A stretch of 64,000 nucleotides of DNA from an uncultured Eubacteriales bacterium (GTDB lineage Bacteria > Bacillota > Clostridia > Oscillospirales > Oscillospiraceae), in assembly GCA_900319695.1 (NCBI GenBank), contig ONPN01000004.1:1-64000 (forward strand), in the 5' to 3' direction. The notes under the pieces were generated by a model that was given only the letters and a program-made list of their open reading frames with translations, searched no databases and was not told where the DNA came from. Below, piece after piece: positions 24,590 through 32,995 of this stretch. A program made the translations under genes and the position numbers. How positions within the stretch are numbered: position 1 is the stretch's first letter; every line of letters begins with the position of its first letter.

Positions 24590-25402
24590 ATGAAAAAAAT
24601 CATCTGCCTTACGTTGACCCTTGTCATGATGGCCGCCCTGTTCGCCCCCGGCGCCTTTGCCGCCGAGAAGACCTTCATCATGGGCATTGACCCCGAGTAT
24701 CCCCCGTTCAGCTACCTCGGCGACGACGGCGAATACACCGGCTTTGACGTTGAGGTCTGCAAGGCCGTCTGCGATTACCTCGGCTGGGATTTGGAAATCT
24801 TCGGCGTCAACTGGGACGAGAAGCTGGTTCAGCTCGACTCCATGGAGTGCGACTGCGTGTGGTCCGGCATGACCATTCTCGACAGCATGAAGGAAGCCGG
24901 CTATGTGATCTCCGAGCCCTACTATGACAACACTCAGGTTCTGGTCGTCAAGGCCGACAGCGGCTTCAAGTCCTCCAAGGACCTCGCCGGCAAGATCGTC
25001 GCGGTTCAGCTCGGCACCTCCGGCGAGAGCCTGCTCAACGGCGACCTGGCCGATCTGGCAGCTACCTTCGACAACGTCCTGACCTGCGACAGCTTCCTCA
25101 AGTGCTTCACCGAGCTGCAGGGCGGCGCGGTTGACGCTGTGTTCGTCGACATGCCCGTCGCGGCGAGCTACGTTGCCAAGCACGACGGTCTCGCCATCAT
25201 CGACGAGCAGCTCGGCGCCGAGCAGTACGGCATTGCCTTCCGCTCCGGCGACGCCGAGCTCTGCAAGGCCGTTGACGACGCCGTTCAGGCCCTGGTCAAG
25301 GACGGCACCTACGCCAAGATCGCCGAGAAAGAGGAGTACGCCGACATCGTCAACAACCTTCTCTTCCTGAACGCCGACGCTGACGCGGAGAAGGCCGCCT
25401 GA
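24590..25402 (+). CDS. amino-acid ABC transporter substrate-binding protein
   Basis: A 270-residue family-3 binding protein. The signal peptide is residues 1-25 (IICLTLTLVMMAALFAPGAFA), with no lipobox Cys. The mature protein starts AEKTFIMGIDPEYPPFSYLGDDGEYTGFDVEVCKAV, the typical ligand-pocket region. The ligand cannot be read. It heads an operon with permease, ATPase and a DapF-fold racemase. A strong hairpin follows and may keep its mRNA level above that of the downstream genes. Confidence 0.92.
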   Translation: MKKIICLTLTLVMMAALFAPGAFAAEKTFIMGIDPEYPPFSYLGDDGEYTGFDVEVCKAVCDYLGWDLEIFGVNWDEKLVQLDSMECDCVWSGMTILDSMKEAGYVISEPYYDNTQVLVVKADSGFKSSKDLAGKIVAVQLGTSGESLLNGDLADLAATFDNVLTCDSFLKCFTELQGGAVDAVFVDMPVAASYVAKHDGLAIIDEQLGAEQYGIAFRSGDAELCKAVDDAVQALVKDGTYAKIAEKEEYADIVNNLLFLNADADAEKAA

Positions 25403-25432
25403 GGTATCACGGCAAAATCGCATTGACTCTAA

Positions 25433-25462
25433 CCCGAAAGCGCAGAAATCTGCGCTTTCGGG
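25433..25462 (+). promoter_or_regulatory. intercistronic hairpin between binding protein and permease
   Basis: Perfect 14-bp stem CCCGAAAGCGCAGA / TCTGCGCTTTCGGG with a 2-base centre, without a proper T-run afterwards (ATATTGTTCTATTT). It is better read as an mRNA 3'-end stabiliser or partial terminator than as a full stop. Confidence 0.75.
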
Positions 25463-25523
25463 ATATTGTTCTATTTCCCGCTTTTCCCCGTACACACAAT
25501 CAAAAAGAAAATGAGGGTTCCCT

Positions 25524-26171
25524 ATGTCGCTGATGACAATGATCGTCAAGATGAGCGAGGGTCTGGGCAAGACCTGCGCCATCTTTTTTCTGACTCTGCT
25601 CTTCTCGCTCCCGCTGGGCATGATCGTCGCCCTGCTGCGCATGAGCAAGGTGAAGGTGGTCTCCGCGGTCACGCGCTTCATCATCACCGTGCTGCGCGGC
25701 ACGCCGCTGATGCTCCAGCTCCTCGCGGTCACCTACGGCCCCTACTACCTCTTCGGGGCGACAGTCGCGCGCAACAAGCTCATCCCCGTCGTGATCGCCT
25801 TCTCCATCAACTATGCCGCCTACTTTGCGGAGATTTACCGCGGCGGCATTGAGTCCATCCCCATCGGCCAGTATGAGGCGGCGGAGGTTTTGGGCTACAC
25901 GAAGGTGCAGACCTTCATGCGCATCATCCTGCCGCAGGTCATCAAGCGCATCATGCCGAGCGTCACCAACGAGGTTGTGACGCTGGTCAAGGATACCTCA
26001 ATGGCCTTCACAGTCTCCTATCAGGAGATGTTCACCATCGGCAAGCAGATTGCAAACTCCCAGACCAGCTTTACGCCCTTCCTCGTCGCGGGCGTCTTCT
26101 ACTACGTGTTCAACGTGGTCGTGGACTATGTGATGGGCCGGATCGAAAAGCGGCTGGATTACTACAGGTGA
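25524..26171 (+). CDS. amino-acid ABC transporter permease
   Basis: A 215-residue HisM/GlnP-type permease with about five membrane helices. The family motif VLRGTPLMLQLLAV lies near residue 58. The cytoplasmic EAA loop is EIYRGGIESIPIGQYEAAEVLGY, where the ATPase docks. It precedes the ATPase gene by 12 bases. Confidence 0.92.
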   Translation: MSLMTMIVKMSEGLGKTCAIFFLTLLFSLPLGMIVALLRMSKVKVVSAVTRFIITVLRGTPLMLQLLAVTYGPYYLFGATVARNKLIPVVIAFSINYAAYFAEIYRGGIESIPIGQYEAAEVLGYTKVQTFMRIILPQVIKRIMPSVTNEVVTLVKDTSMAFTVSYQEMFTIGKQIANSQTSFTPFLVAGVFYYVFNVVVDYVMGRIEKRLDYYR

Positions 26172-26183
26172 GAAGGGGGAAAC

Positions 26184-26960
26184 ATGATGAACGCAAACAA
26201 CATGACAAACGCTGACGCCCCCATTCTCTCTATCCGGAACCTCCAGAAATCCTTCGACTCCCTCCATGTGCTGGAGGACATTTCCCTCTCCGTTGAGCGC
26301 GGCAACGTCGTCTCGATCATCGGGCCCTCCGGCTCGGGCAAATCCACGCTGCTCCGCTGTGCCTCCTTCCTGGAGCACGCCGACGGCGGCGACATCCTCT
26401 ACGACGGACAGTACGCCCTCAAAAACGGGGTCTACGCCCACCGCTCGGAGCTCAACCGCTTCCGCACGCGCTTCGGGCTGGTTTTCCAGAACTTTCAGCT
26501 CTTCCCGCACTACTCGGTGCTGCGCAACATCTCCGAGGCTCCGATCCTCCACGGCGAGGACAAGGCCGAGGTGCTTGAGCGCGCCATGGAGCTTTTGAAG
26601 AAGATGGGGCTTGAGGGCAAGGAGAAGGCCTACCCCTTCCAGCTCTCCGGCGGCCAGCAGCAGCGCGTTGCCATTGCGCGCGCCCTGTGCATGCGCCCCG
26701 AGATTTTATATTTTGACGAGCCCACCTCCGCCCTCGACCCCGAGCTCACGGGCGAGGTTTTGAAGGTCATCCGCCAGCTTGCGGACGAGAAGATGACCAT
26801 GGTGGTCGTCACCCACGAGATGCCCTTCGCCAAGGCGGTCAGCAACCGCGTCATCTTCATGGCGGGCGGCGTGATCGTGGAGCAGGGCGACCCGAAAGAG
26901 GTCTTTGAAAATCCACGTGAGGAACGCACCCGGCAGTTCCTGCGCGTGTTCGAGCGCTGA
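26184..26960 (+). CDS. amino-acid ABC transporter ATP-binding protein
   Basis: A 258-residue ATPase. Walker A is GPSGSGKST, the Q-loop [10 protein letters not shown], the signature LSGGQQQR, Walker [13 protein letters not shown] and the switch His THEMPFA. It powers the permease just upstream. The ATG follows GAAGGGGG. Confidence 0.95.
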   Translation: MMNANNMTNADAPILSIRNLQKSFDSLHVLEDISLSVERGNVVSIIGPSGSGKSTLLRCASFLEHADGGDILYDGQYALKNGVYAHRSELNRFRTRFGLVFQNFQLFPHYSVLRNISEAPILHGEDKAEVLERAMELLKKMGLEGKEKAYPFQLSGGQQQRVAIARALCMRPEILYFDEPTSALDPELTGEVLKVIRQLADEKMTMVVVTHEMPFAKAVSNRVIFMAGGVIVEQGDPKEVFENPREERTRQFLRVFER

Positions 26961-26963
26961 GTC

Positions 26964-27794
26964 ATGGAGCTGCACGTCAGCATCCTCGACCCCACGGGCA
27001 ACATCACCGCCCTGGTGGAGAGCGAGGTTGAGATCACTCGTCAGCCCGCCGTTGCCGCCGAGATCATGCGCCGCCACCCGGAGGTGGAGCAGGTCGGTTT
27101 CCTGCGTCCCGCCTCCGGGGACGGCGTTGCGGCGGAGCTGCGCATGGCCGGGGGCGAGTTCTGCGGCAACGCTTCCATGTGCGCCGCCGTGCTCTGCCGC
27201 TTGAATGGCATTCAAGGAGACGAAGCAATTCGCCTCCGGGTCTCCGGGACAAAGCAGCCGGTGTCGGTCCGTCTCAGGCGCGAGGCCCCAGACCGTTTCC
27301 GAGCCGAGCTGACCATGCCGTCCGCGCTGGGCATTGAGGAGAGAGCCTTCCGCTTTGAAGGTATAGGCAGCGTGCTTCCCCTTGTCCGCCTCGAAGGGAT
27401 CTCCCACGTCATCGCGGAGCCTGCCTCCCCCTTCTTTTCACTCCTTGAAAACCGGGAGGCCGCCGAAGGTGCTGTGCGCTCCTTCTGTAAAGAGCTCCGC
27501 GCCGAGGGGCTGGGCCTGCTGTTTTTGGACGGCAGCGGAGCTGAGCGCCGCATGACGCCGCTTGTGTATATTCCCGGCAGCGGGACGGTCTTCTGGGAAA
27601 ACTCCTGCGCCAGCGGCAGCGCCGCCGTGGGCGTCTGTCTTGCGAAAAGGAGCGGCGCGCCGGTCGATCTTTGCCTCCGTCAGCCCGGCGGGACGCTGCG
27701 CGTTTCATGCGATCCCAGGAGCTTTGCGCCCCGTCTCGGCGGCAGCGTCAAACTTATTTCGAGCTTTTCGGAAAATTTTTCAGAAAGCTGTTGA
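26964..27794 (+). CDS. PLP-independent amino-acid racemase/epimerase of the DapF fold
   Basis: A 276-residue two-domain DapF-like protein. Both catalytic Cys are present: residue 67 in [11 protein letters not shown] and residue 215 in [12 protein letters not shown]. The sequence is far from true DapF; it lacks the NADGSE-type segment. It resembles the branch that includes the histidine racemase CntK. It begins 4 bases after the ATPase stop, so it probably racemises the amino acid brought in by, or exchanged through, this transporter (inference). The substrate is unknown. The stop overlaps the -35 of the tRNA promoter. Confidence 0.82.
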   Translation: MELHVSILDPTGNITALVESEVEITRQPAVAAEIMRRHPEVEQVGFLRPASGDGVAAELRMAGGEFCGNASMCAAVLCRLNGIQGDEAIRLRVSGTKQPVSVRLRREAPDRFRAELTMPSALGIEERAFRFEGIGSVLPLVRLEGISHVIAEPASPFFSLLENREAAEGAVRSFCKELRAEGLGLLFLDGSGAERRMTPLVYIPGSGTVFWENSCASGSAAVGVCLAKRSGAPVDLCLRQPGGTLRVSCDPRSFAPRLGGSVKLISSFSENFSESC

Positions 27795-27820
27795 CAAATG
27801 GGACATTGATATGGTATATT
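27791..27820 (+). promoter_or_regulatory. promoter of the tRNA cluster
   Basis: TTGACA and TATATT are separated by 18 bases, 25 bases before tRNA-Gly. Confidence 0.75.
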
Positions 27821-27844
27821 CTCAAGGCTGAATGGGGACGACGT

Positions 27845-27918
27845 GCGGGTGTAGTTCAATGGTAGAACACCAGCCTTCCAAGCTGGATACGTGGGTTCGA
27901 TTCCCATCACCCGCTCCA
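27845..27918 (+). tRNA. tRNA-Gly (UCC)
   Basis: Cloverleaf with acceptor GCGGGTG / CACCCGC, anticodon loop CTTCCAA (TCC), T arm GTGGGTTCGATTCCCAT, and an encoded CCA (27916-27918). Confidence 0.97.
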
Positions 27919-27978
27919 GCGTCGGAAGAAGCAGGCCACATTATGCTTCCCGATCTTGTTGGCGCGGTCAGCATATAC

Positions 27979-28055
27979 GCGCCAATAGCTCAGCAGGATA
28001 GAGCAACTGCCTTCTAAGCAGTAGGTCGGGGGTTCGAATCCCTCTTGGCGTGCCA
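27979..28055 (+). tRNA. tRNA-Arg (UCU)
   Basis: Acceptor GCGCCAA / TTGGCGT (first pair G-U), anticodon loop CTTCTAA (TCT), T arm GGGGGTTCGAATCCCTC, encoded CCA. Confidence 0.96.
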
Positions 28056-28325
28056 GGACGTCAGAAGAAACTTACTCCGTTCCGCTTTCGCGGTTTGCGT
28101 AAGTGCCGCGAAAGCTCCACATCCGTAAGTTCCTTCTTCCTTTCAAACACAAACCCGCTTCGCTGGGCTTTGTGTTTGGCGAGGGAACAAACCTGTTCCG
28201 TTTCACGCGGTCGTGCGGTCAGGTTTTTGATATAGACTCTCCGCCGGGAGAGCAGCAGAACAACAACTTCAAAGCCTGGCTTTGAGTTTATGATAGGACG
28301 TGCGGGAAGCCGCACGGACAGATAT
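28056..28325 (+). repeat. structured tRNA spacer 1 (hairpin-rich)
   Basis: After the tRNA-Arg CCA the spacer reads GGACGTCAGAAGAAACTT. It forms hairpin GCTTTCGCGG / CCGCGAAAGC (28084-28093 with 28106-28115), then CAAACACAAA / TTTGTGTTTG (28144-28153 with 28169-28178). The same layout recurs in spacer 2 with changed stem sequences. No protein gene is seen. Confidence 0.7.
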
Positions 28326-28402
28326 GGTGGGATTAGCTCAGTTGGTAGAGCACCGGATTGTGGTTCCGGGTGTCGTGGGTTCGAGCCCCATATCCCACCC
28401 CA
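28326..28402 (+). tRNA. tRNA-His (GUG)
   Basis: Acceptor GTGGGAT / ATCCCAC with the histidine hallmark G at -1 opposite C73, anticodon loop TTGTGGT (GTG), encoded CCA. Confidence 0.97.
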
Positions 28403-28413
28403 CTAAAAACGAG

Positions 28414-28443
28414 CCGAGGCCGGCCTCGCCGGTCTCGGTTTTG
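28414..28443 (+). terminator. terminator-like hairpin after tRNA-His
   Basis: 11-bp stem CCGAGGCCGGC / GCCGGTCTCGG (one G-U), loop CTC, then TTTTG. It lies 11 bases before tRNA-Gln, so transcription of the last two tRNAs must read through or start anew. Confidence 0.7.
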
Positions 28444-28452
28444 AAATATCAT

Positions 28453-28526
28453 TGGGATGTAGTGTAATGGTAACACACCGGACTTTGACTCCGATATAGT
28501 GGGTTCGAGTCCCGCCATCCCAGCCA
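28453..28526 (+). tRNA. tRNA-Gln (UUG)
   Basis: Acceptor TGGGATG / CATCCCA, anticodon loop CTTTGAC (TTG), T arm GTGGGTTCGAGTCCCGC, encoded CCA. Confidence 0.97.
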
Positions 28527-28725
28527 CGTCAGAGGAAGCTCGCGCCGCTCCGTTTCCGCGGTTTGCGTAAAGGCCGCGAAAACTGCACTATGCTCCCTTC
28601 CTCTTCCTTTCCAAATCGAAACCGCTTTGCCGGGTTTCGATTTGGGGAGACGCGGCAAAACATAGTCTTGAGAGGAAGAATAATGGCATCGGTCAAATGA
28701 CCTTATGACGTTATTCCGACGATAT
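28527..28725 (+). repeat. structured tRNA spacer 2 (hairpin-rich)
   Basis: It begins CGTCAGAGGAAGC right after the tRNA-Gln CCA. The hairpins GTTTCCGCGG / CCGCGAAAAC (28552-28561 with 28574-28583) and AAATCGAAACC / GGTTTCGATTT (28613-28623 with 28633-28643) match spacer 1 in position. The middle (GGTTTGCGTAA) is shared. No protein gene is seen. Confidence 0.7.
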
Positions 28726-28801
28726 GCCCCAGTAGCTCAGGAGGTAGAGCACCTGCCTTTTAAGCAGGGTGTCCGGGGTTCGAGTCCCCGCTGGAGCACC
28801 A
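28726..28801 (+). tRNA. tRNA-Lys (UUU)
   Basis: Acceptor GCCCCAG / CTGGAGC with a C-A mismatch at position 3:70, anticodon loop CTTTTAA (TTT), T arm CGGGGTTCGAGTCCCCG, encoded CCA. Its last 30 bases recur at 28942 and its last 22 at 29124. Confidence 0.93.
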
Positions 28802-28848
28802 ACCGCAGACAGCTCGCCACTCGGCGGGCTGTCTGTGGTTTATGGGTT
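28801..28848 (+). terminator. terminator after tRNA-Lys
   Basis: 13-bp stem AACCGCAGACAGC / GCTGTCTGTGGTT (28801-28813 with 28828-28840), one G-U pair, then TATGGGTTT. The T-run is weak. Confidence 0.6.
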
Positions 28849-28941
28849 TATCTGGATCGAACCACGGGCACCTAAACGCGAAGCGTTTTTTGAGCGAAGC
28901 GGAATAAGCTGCGAAGCAGGCCGCGCCAGCGGCAGGCTTCG

Positions 28942-28971
28942 CCGGGGTTCGAGTCCCCGCTGGAGCACCAA
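28942..28971 (+). repeat. tRNA-Lys 3'-end duplicate 1 (30 nt identical)
   Basis: Identical to 28773-28802: the T arm, the 3' half of the acceptor and CCAA. It is not a whole tRNA; the sequence upstream does not form D or anticodon arms. It is followed by its own terminator at 28975-29008. Confidence 0.93.
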
Positions 28972-28974
28972 AAG

Positions 28975-29008
28975 AACAGCCACCCCTTTCGGGGTGGTTG
29001 TTTTTTTC
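28975..29008 (+). terminator. intrinsic terminator after tRNA-Lys 3'-end duplicate 1
   Basis: 12-bp stem AACAGCCACCCC / GGGGTGGTTGTT (with G-U), loop TTTC, then seven T. Confidence 0.88.
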
Positions 29009-29123
29009 ATGCCGACGGGGACTCGAATCATCATCGAAAGCCCCGGCGGGGCTTTCATCGTCCAGTGCGCACACTGGGCGATACCTCTATTTGCGCCGAT
29101 CTCCCGCGAGGCGCAAATGCATG

Positions 29124-29145
29124 CGAGTCCCCGCTGGAGCACCAA
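29124..29145 (+). repeat. tRNA-Lys 3'-end duplicate 2 (22 nt identical)
   Basis: Identical to the last 22 bases through CCAA of the tRNA-Lys 3' end, 174 bases after duplicate 1. A shorter inverted match (CGGGGACTCGAA, 29018-29029) lies between them. Confidence 0.9.
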
Positions 29146-29449
29146 ACCGACAAAATTCGAACCAGCTCTTCCCTATGGAAGACGGGTTCGGATTTTTGTG
29201 TTTTCTGCCAGTGTCCGTCCTCTCCCAACGGCGTCCAGATGGTGAGCGGGAAGCTGCAATTGATGCAGCCCCCCCGCCCGTTTCTATTTAGCTAACAATA
29301 CTTTCCGCTTGTGATTTCCTCGAAATACAGAAATCATACTGGTCTCCCATAAAACGGCTTAAAGCCGTTTTATAGTGCCAAAGGCGCGTCGGAGACCTAT
29401 GAGACGTGTTTTGTGCCCGAGGGCACAAAACTTTTAACGAAAAACAGTA
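29146..29449. other. gene-free stretch with hairpins
   Basis: No convincing gene. It holds a terminator-like hairpin (29151-29163 with 29185-29198, followed by GTGTTTT), a 25-base palindrome around TTAAA (29349-29373) and an 11-bp stem GTTTTGTGCCC / GGGCACAAAAC (29408-29418 with 29421-29431) just downstream of gdhA on its strand. Confidence 0.6.
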
Positions 29450-30814
<1,365 letters not shown>

Positions 30815-30832
30815 TTACATTCGGATGCAGAA

Positions 30833-30862
30833 ATTATACTGCAAAAGGCCTGAAACATACAA
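30833..30862 (-). promoter_or_regulatory. gdhA promoter
   Basis: On the minus strand TTGTAT and TATAAT are separated by 18 bases. The -35 overlaps the first bases of the nadE terminator hairpin. Confidence 0.6.
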
Positions 30863-30916
30863 GAAAAAACGCATGTCCCCGTGTAAAAATTCAGAGGGGA
30901 CACGCGCTTTTTCTTG
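30860..30916 (-). terminator. terminator after nadE
   Basis: A 21-base arm on each side (30860-30880 with 30896-30916), paired apart from a few mismatches, closing on GGGG/CCCC. On the minus strand it ends in GCGTTTTTTCTTG. Confidence 0.85.
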
Positions 30917-30934
30917 TGAAATTTTACGGGATTT

Positions 30935-32797
30935 TTACCCGATATTCTCCAGATCCTTCAGAAACAGCGTGGCTTCGCCGTCGGAGGGGATGCGGAAGCC
31001 GGTGCGGGGGGAGACGGTGAAGGCCTCCACCGCGGGGCCGTCCATCAGGCAGGAGCGCTTGAACTGCTGAGAGAACAGGCGCTTGCACCAGCTCGTGAGC
31101 CAGCGCTTCAATTCCTCATCCGTAAACTCGTCGGCATAGGCCGCCTTCGCCAGGCGGAACACCTTGGACGGCGTGAAGCCGTTAATCAGGATGTGGTGGG
31201 TGAAGAAGTCCTGCAGAGCGTAGGAGCCGACGGCGTCCTCACTCTTCTGCTCGATCAGATCGTCGTGAATGGGCAGGAGCTCCGGGGTCACGGGGCAGTC
31301 GAGCACGTCGTAGAGCGCGGCCTTGAGAACCTTGTCCTCCGTCGTCGCGGCGATGTGGCTGACATTGGCACGAACCTGCGTCTTCGTGAGGCCGAGGTTT
31401 ACGTCGTACATGCTGGTGTGGTCGCCGTTGTAGGTGCACCAGCCGTCGATGAACTCGCTCAGATCCTCGGTGCCGACGTCGAGGCCGTTGCACTTGTTGG
31501 CGATGTCCATGAGCACCTGCGTCCGCTCGCGCGCCTGGGCGTTCTCAAAGGCGAGGGAGTAGTCGTCGTGGGCGTGGCCGATGTCGTCGAAGTGCTGCAA
31601 AACGGCCTTCGTAATGTCGATGACGCGCACCTCGCAGCCCCACTGCTCGGCCACCACCACCGCGTTGGACTTGGTGCGGCTGGACGTGCCGAAGCAGGGC
31701 ATGGTGCAGGCAATGACGTTCGTGGAAGGCAGGCCCATGCGCTTGACCGCCATGGCCGAGACCATAACCGCGAGGGTCGAGTCCACACCGCCGGAGATGC
31801 CGACGACGCAGTGGTCGAGGTGGGCGTAGGTCATGCGCTTGACGAGAGCCGAGACCTGGATGTCCAGCATCCGCTCGCAATAGGCGGGCAGATCGGCGGG
31901 GTTCTCGGGCAGGTGCGGGTGCTTGCTGTAACGGCGGGTGAGGGCGGTGTCACTCAATTCCGCGCGGCCCCACAGACGGACGCCGTCAAACCCGGTGCTG
32001 CGGTCAAAGCCGCCGCGCGCTTTGCGGAGGTTCATCAGGTACTCCGCGTCGATCTCACTGACAGCCAGGCAGTCCTCATACTCGGACTCGGCGAGGATAA
32101 CGCCGTCCTCTGCCGCCATGCACAGGCCGGAGTAGGCATTGTCGGTGGTGCTCTCGCCCCGTCCGGGAGCGGCGAGAAGAATGCCCGCCGCGAGGCGCTT
32201 CGACTGCGCCTTGATGTTCAGCTCCGCGTCCCGGGTGGAGTATACCGTCTCGGGAAAGTCCGCCATCTGTACGATCAGCGTCGCGCCCTCGAGTGCTGCG
32301 TCCACGGAGGGCGGGCAGACCGCGTCCATGTCCGCGCCGATTTCAGCCCAAACTTTAAGGCCTGGGATCGCCCGGTGTTCATAGAGACGCTTTGCCGAGA
32401 TGGGGAAATCAACGGCGTCTTTTGCAAGAGCATAGTCCGGCGCTGTTTCGCCCTGCGGGGTGAGCCCCAGCAGCTCGCCGTCGTACACAGCGGCGGCGGC
32501 GTTCAGAACCCGTGAGCCGAGGGCGTAGGGCAGACCGACAAAGACGAGCATGTCCCTGCTCTCCGTCGCCGTGATGACCTTCTGAAGCGCGGCCCACGCC
32601 CCGTCAAGCAAAACCTTATGCCGGAAGAGGTCGCGGCACTCCACGCCCGTCAGCGTCAGTACCGGGAAGGCCAGCACCTTCACGCCGAGCGCGTCCGCCT
32701 TTTCGATGCACTCGATCACGCGGTCGGCGTTATAGTCGCAGTCGCACACCCGGATCACGGGCGACGCCGCGGCAACTTTGATAAATCCGTTTTTCAC
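30935..32797 (-). CDS. nadE: NAD+ synthase with degenerate glutaminase domain
   Basis: A 620-residue two-domain protein. The C-terminal synthetase domain (from about 290) keeps the ATP-pyrophosphatase loop GISGGVDST at 333-341 and later segments (GTEDLSEFIDGWCTYNGDH). The N-terminal nitrilase-type glutaminase domain keeps its fold markers (PGRGESTTDN) but not its catalytic residues. The Glu of FPELxLTG is Val46, the segment bearing the catalytic Lys is replaced (GETAPDYALAK), and the Cys of EICED is Gly154 (AEIGADMD). The enzyme should therefore use free ammonia, not glutamine (inference). Confidence 0.93.
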   Translation of the reverse strand: MKNGFIKVAAASPVIRVCDCDYNADRVIECIEKADALGVKVLAFPVLTLTGVECRDLFRHKVLLDGAWAALQKVITATESRDMLVFVGLPYALGSRVLNAAAAVYDGELLGLTPQGETAPDYALAKDAVDFPISAKRLYEHRAIPGLKVWAEIGADMDAVCPPSVDAALEGATLIVQMADFPETVYSTRDAELNIKAQSKRLAAGILLAAPGRGESTTDNAYSGLCMAAEDGVILAESEYEDCLAVSEIDAEYLMNLRKARGGFDRSTGFDGVRLWGRAELSDTALTRRYSKHPHLPENPADLPAYCERMLDIQVSALVKRMTYAHLDHCVVGISGGVDSTLAVMVSAMAVKRMGLPSTNVIACTMPCFGTSSRTKSNAVVVAEQWGCEVRVIDITKAVLQHFDDIGHAHDDYSLAFENAQARERTQVLMDIANKCNGLDVGTEDLSEFIDGWCTYNGDHTSMYDVNLGLTKTQVRANVSHIAATTEDKVLKAALYDVLDCPVTPELLPIHDDLIEQKSEDAVGSYALQDFFTHHILINGFTPSKVFRLAKAAYADEFTDEELKRWLTSWCKRLFSQQFKRSCLMDGPAVEAFTVSPRTGFRIPSDGEATLFLKDLENIG

Positions 32798-32824
32798 AGA
32801 AGGTACCTTACTTTCGTGATAAAT

Positions 32825-32987
32825 GCCTTCCCCTTGAGGGGAAGGTGGCTCTTCCCGTCCCCCGCAAGGGACGAGACGGATGAGGTGGAAACCTTGCCCA
32901 CGGTACGAGACCGTTTAGAAAGAACAACGCTGCCACCTCATCCCCACCAGTGTGCGCACTGGTGGACCTTCCCCTCAAGGGGAAGGC
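32825..32987. repeat. 163-bp MITE-like element with perfect 22-bp terminal inverted repeats
   Basis: The left end begins GCCTTCCCCTTGAGGGGAA and the right end is its exact complement (22 bp). A second nested inverted pair is GGATGAGGTGG / CCACCTCATCC, and CCACCAGTG/CACTGGTGG forms another small stem. There is no coding capacity. It sits 8 bases from the glyQS stop. Confidence 0.85.
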
Positions 32988-32995
32988 AAAGCTAT

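Noticed and set aside
28726..29150. CRISPR array from the regularly spaced repeats
   Set aside because: Only three unequal copies, about 170 bases apart; the repeat is the tRNA-Lys 3' end and there are no cas genes.
28769..29291. small ORFs across the tRNA-Lys 3'-end repeats
   Set aside because: They run through tRNA sequence and terminators and have no family features.
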